Assembly: GCF_019649055.1 (NCBI RefSeq)
Contig: NW_026570413.1
Coordinates: 1 to 64,000 of the forward strand
DNA length: 64,000 nucleotides
Source: Paramacrobiotus metropolitanus
Lineage: Eukaryota > Tardigrada > Eutardigrada > Parachela > Macrobiotidae
Direction of reading: 5' to 3'
The notes under the pieces are model-generated. The model was not told the origin of the DNA. It searched no databases and saw only the letters and a program-made list of their open reading frames with translations. This document shows, in pieces, positions 62,001 through 64,000 of this stretch; positions within the stretch are counted from its first letter, which is position 1; every line of letters starts with the position of its first letter. Position numbers and translations under genes: made by a program.

Positions 62001-64000
62001 ATTTTCGCCATGTTGTCAGAACTCAATAACTACGTGGTGAAACTGCTCCAAAGTCTGCTTTTAAGGGTTATTCGATGCGCTGAGCACGAATATCAAGTCG
62101 GTTTGCAAAAAAAATTTCACCGAAAAAAGTTATGGAAAACTTGACTTTTCACCGGCATTTCTGGATCTCAATAACTACGTGGTGAAACTGCTCCAAAGTC
62201 TGCTTTTAAGGGTTATTCGATGCGCTGAGCACGAATTTCAAATCGGTTTGCAAAAAAATTTCACCGAAAAAAGTTATGGAAAACTTGACTTTTCACCGGC
62301 ATTTTGGATCTCAATAACTACGTGGTGAAACTGCTCCAAAGTCTGCTTTTAAGGGTTATTCGATGCGCTGAGCACGAATCTGAAATCGGTTTGCAAAAAA
62401 ATTTCACCAGAAAAAGTTACCGTCAGACGGTCACATTTTCTCCATGTTGTAGAACTCAATAACTACGTGGTGAAACTGCTCCAAAGTCTGCTTTTAAGGG
62501 TTATTCGATGCGCTGAGCACGAATTTCAAGTCGGTTTGCAAAAAAATTTCACCGAAAAAAGTTATGGAAAACTTGACTTTTCACCGGCATTTTGGATCTC
62601 AATAACTACGTGGTGAAACTGCTCCAAAGTCTGCTTTTAAGGGTTATTCGATGCGCTGAGCACGAATTTCAAGTCGGTTTGCAAAAAAATTTCACCGAAA
62701 AAGTTATGGAAAACTTGACTTTTCACCGGCATTTTGGATCTCAATAACTACGTGGTGAAACTGCTCCAAAGTCTGCTTTTAAGGGTTATTCGATGCGCTG
62801 AGCACGAATCTGAAATCGGTTTGCAAAAAAAATTTTCACCAGAAAAAGTTACTGTCAGACGTGTCACATTTTCGCCATGTTGTCAGAACTCAATAACTAC
62901 GTGGTGAAACTGCTCCGAGGTCTGCTTTTAAGGGTTATTCAATGCGCTGAGCACGAATTTCAAGTCGGTTTGCAAAAAAATTTCACCGAAAAAAGTTATG
63001 GAAAACTTGACTTTTCACCGGCATTTTGGATCTCAATAACTACGTGGTGAAACTGCTCCAAAGTCTGCTTTTAAGGGTTATTCGATGCGCTGAGCACGAA
63101 TCTGAAATCGGTTTGCAAAAAAATTTCACCGAAAAAGTTACTGTCAGACGTGTCACATTTTCGCCATGTTGTCAGAACTCAATAACTACGTGGTGAAACT
63201 GCTCCAAAGTCTGCTTTTAAGGGTTATTCGATGCGCTGAGCACGAATTTCAAGTCGGTTTGCAAAAAAATTTCACCGAAAAAGTTATGGAAAACTTGACT
63301 TTTCACCGGCATTTTGGATCTCAATAACTACGTGGTGAAACTGCTCCAAAGTCTGCTTTTAAGGGTTATTCGATGCGCTGAGCACGAATCTGAAATCGGT
63401 TTGCAAAAAAAATTTCACCAGAAAAAGTTACTGTCAGACGTGTCACATTTTCGCCATGTTGTCAGAACTCAATAACTACGTGGTGAAACTGCTCCAAAGT
63501 CTGCTTTTAAGGGTTATTCGATGCGCTGAGCACGAATTTCAAGTCGGTTTGCAAAAAAATTTCACCGAAAAAAGTTATGGAAAACTTGACTTTTCACCGG
63601 CATTTTGGATCTCAATAACTACGTGGTGAAACTGCTCCAAAGTCTGCTTTTAAGGGTTATTCGATGCGCTGAGCACGAATTTCAAGTCGGTTTGCAAAAA
63701 AATTTCACCGAAAAAAGTTATGGAAAACTTGCATTTTCACCGGCATTTTGGATCTCAATAACTACGTGGTGAAACTGCTCCAAAGTCTGCTTTTAAGGGT
63801 TATTCGATGCGCTGAGCACGAATCTGAAATCGGTTTGCAAAAAAATTTTCACCAGAAAAAGTTACCGTCAGACGAGTCACATTTTCTCCATGTTGTTAGA
63901 ACTCAATAGCTACGTGGTAAAACTGCTCCGAGGTCTGCTTTTAAGGGTTATTCAATGCGCTGAGCACGAATTTCAAGTCGGTTTGCAAAAAACATTTCAC
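55951..64000 (+). repeat. Satellite domain 7: mostly B-A dimers, array continues past window
   Basis: Alternation of B and A resumes, with extra A copies more often than in domain 5 (for example 58.8-59.1, 61.6-61.9, 62.2 and 62.6 kb). Island-type variants (CAGATCTG, CTCCGAGG, TTCTCCATG) recur sporadically at 57.1, 58.6, 59.3, 59.7, 60.5, 62.4 and 63.9 kb, so this domain looks like a mixture of the homogeneous dimer and the island haplotypes. The window ends inside an A monomer. Confidence 0.8.
60721..60863 (+). repeat. Chimeric B-to-A satellite monomer
   Basis: It begins its variable half as class B (CTGAAATCGG) and switches by CACCGAAAAAAG to class A (GTTATGGAAAACTTGC, CACCGGCAT). It resembles the switches near 48.35 and 50.52 kb, where a B-like CTGAAA start is followed by a class A ending. 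Confidence 0.78.

Larger units (their letters stand above)
6264..64000 (+). repeat. Satellite DNA array, ~145-bp monomers, two classes A and B
   Basis: An uninterrupted head-to-tail array of about 57.7 kb, roughly 400 monomers estimated from length, all in the same orientation and running off the window end. Taking CTCAATAAC as position 1, bases 1-70 (to GCACGAAT) are nearly invariant in both classes. The remaining 72-77 bp differ. Class A carries TTCAAGTCGG, GTTATGGAAAAC and CACCGGCAT (142-145 bp). Class B carries CTGAAATCGG, GTCAGACGTGTCAC and CGCCATGTTGTCAG (147 bp when complete). Most length variation comes from A-run length. No other mobile element or unique DNA interrupts the array. A centromeric or pericentromeric role is inferred from size, near-nucleosomal monomer length and higher-order structure, and is not shown directly. 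Confidence 0.97.

Noticed and set aside
9079-62144. Dozens of forward open frames of 60-251 codons through the satellite, all with VVKLLQSLLLRVIRCAEHE-like text
   Set aside because: They repeat with the monomer, usually begin at TTG or GTG or in mid-monomer, and end wherever an A-run length or a 142/143-bp monomer shifts the frame. No independent protein signal exists.
6264-64000. CRISPR array
   Set aside because: The repeats abut with no unique spacers, the unit is ~145 bp, and there is no cas gene; this is eukaryotic satellite.
6264-64000. Hammerhead ribozyme in the monomer, as found in some animal satellites
   Set aside because: Neither strand contains CTGANGA in a position followed by a hairpin and GAAA. 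The nearest strings (CTGAGCA forward, CTGACAA reverse) break the core.
6264-64000. tRNA-derived SINE origin, from GGTTATTCGATGC resembling a B box
   Set aside because: The match to GGTTCGANNCC needs an internal insertion and no A box or tRNA fold accompanies it.
6264-64000. CENP-B box
   Set aside because: No segment matches the human CENP-B box pattern (TTCG...CGGGA); the dyad noted above is a different sequence.

Overview
This window looks like a repeat-dominated stretch of a eukaryotic, probably invertebrate animal, chromosome. It holds no bacterial-type gene, operon, rRNA or tRNA that I can recognise. The animal assignment is inference: a nearly complete LTR retrotransposon sits inside a long, single-orientation tandem satellite with higher-order organisation, as is typical of centromeric or pericentromeric heterochromatin. 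I cannot name the species.

Region 1 (1-6263) is an LTR retrotransposon whose first two bases lie just outside the window. It has a 363-bp LTR of the form TG...CA at each end (5' copy 1-361, missing TG; 3' copy 5901-6263; 5 differences). It also has a TGG-type primer-binding site at 365, a polypurine tract abutting the 3' LTR (5892-5900), and about 5.5 kb of internal DNA. The only convincing coding region is a 178-codon ORF (1651-2187) with one CX2CX4HX4C zinc knuckle, as in Gag nucleocapsids. No protease, reverse transcriptase, RNase H or integrase is visible. It therefore looks non-autonomous (TR-GAG/LARD-like) and would need enzymes from a relative. The 3' LTR ends abruptly inside a satellite monomer, so the element inserted into the array.

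Region 2 (6264-64000) is 57.7 kb of uninterrupted head-to-tail satellite, roughly 400 monomers by my estimate, all in one orientation. There are two monomer classes. Both share a nearly invariant 70-bp half and differ in the other half: type A is about 142-145 bp and type B about 147 bp. The arrangement changes along the array: A-rich with a ~870-bp six-monomer unit (6.3-9 kb); one B per 6-9 monomers, most often ~1,010 bp (10.3-23 kb); a mixed transition with runs of B (23-31 kb); B-rich (31-37.7 kb); regular B-A dimers of 289-290 bp (37.7-52 kb); a variant-rich island with ~434-bp trimers (52-56 kb); then mostly dimers again to the window end. Diagnostic variants switch over between about 21 and 34 kb, so two differently homogenised domains meet inside this window.

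No new enzymatic or defence system is present. The points most worth a second look are the graded higher-order structure, the conserved imperfect dyad in each monomer, the A/B chimeric monomers that mark recombination, and the gag-only retroelement embedded in the array. The many open frames across the satellite are by-products of repetition and are not reported as genes.
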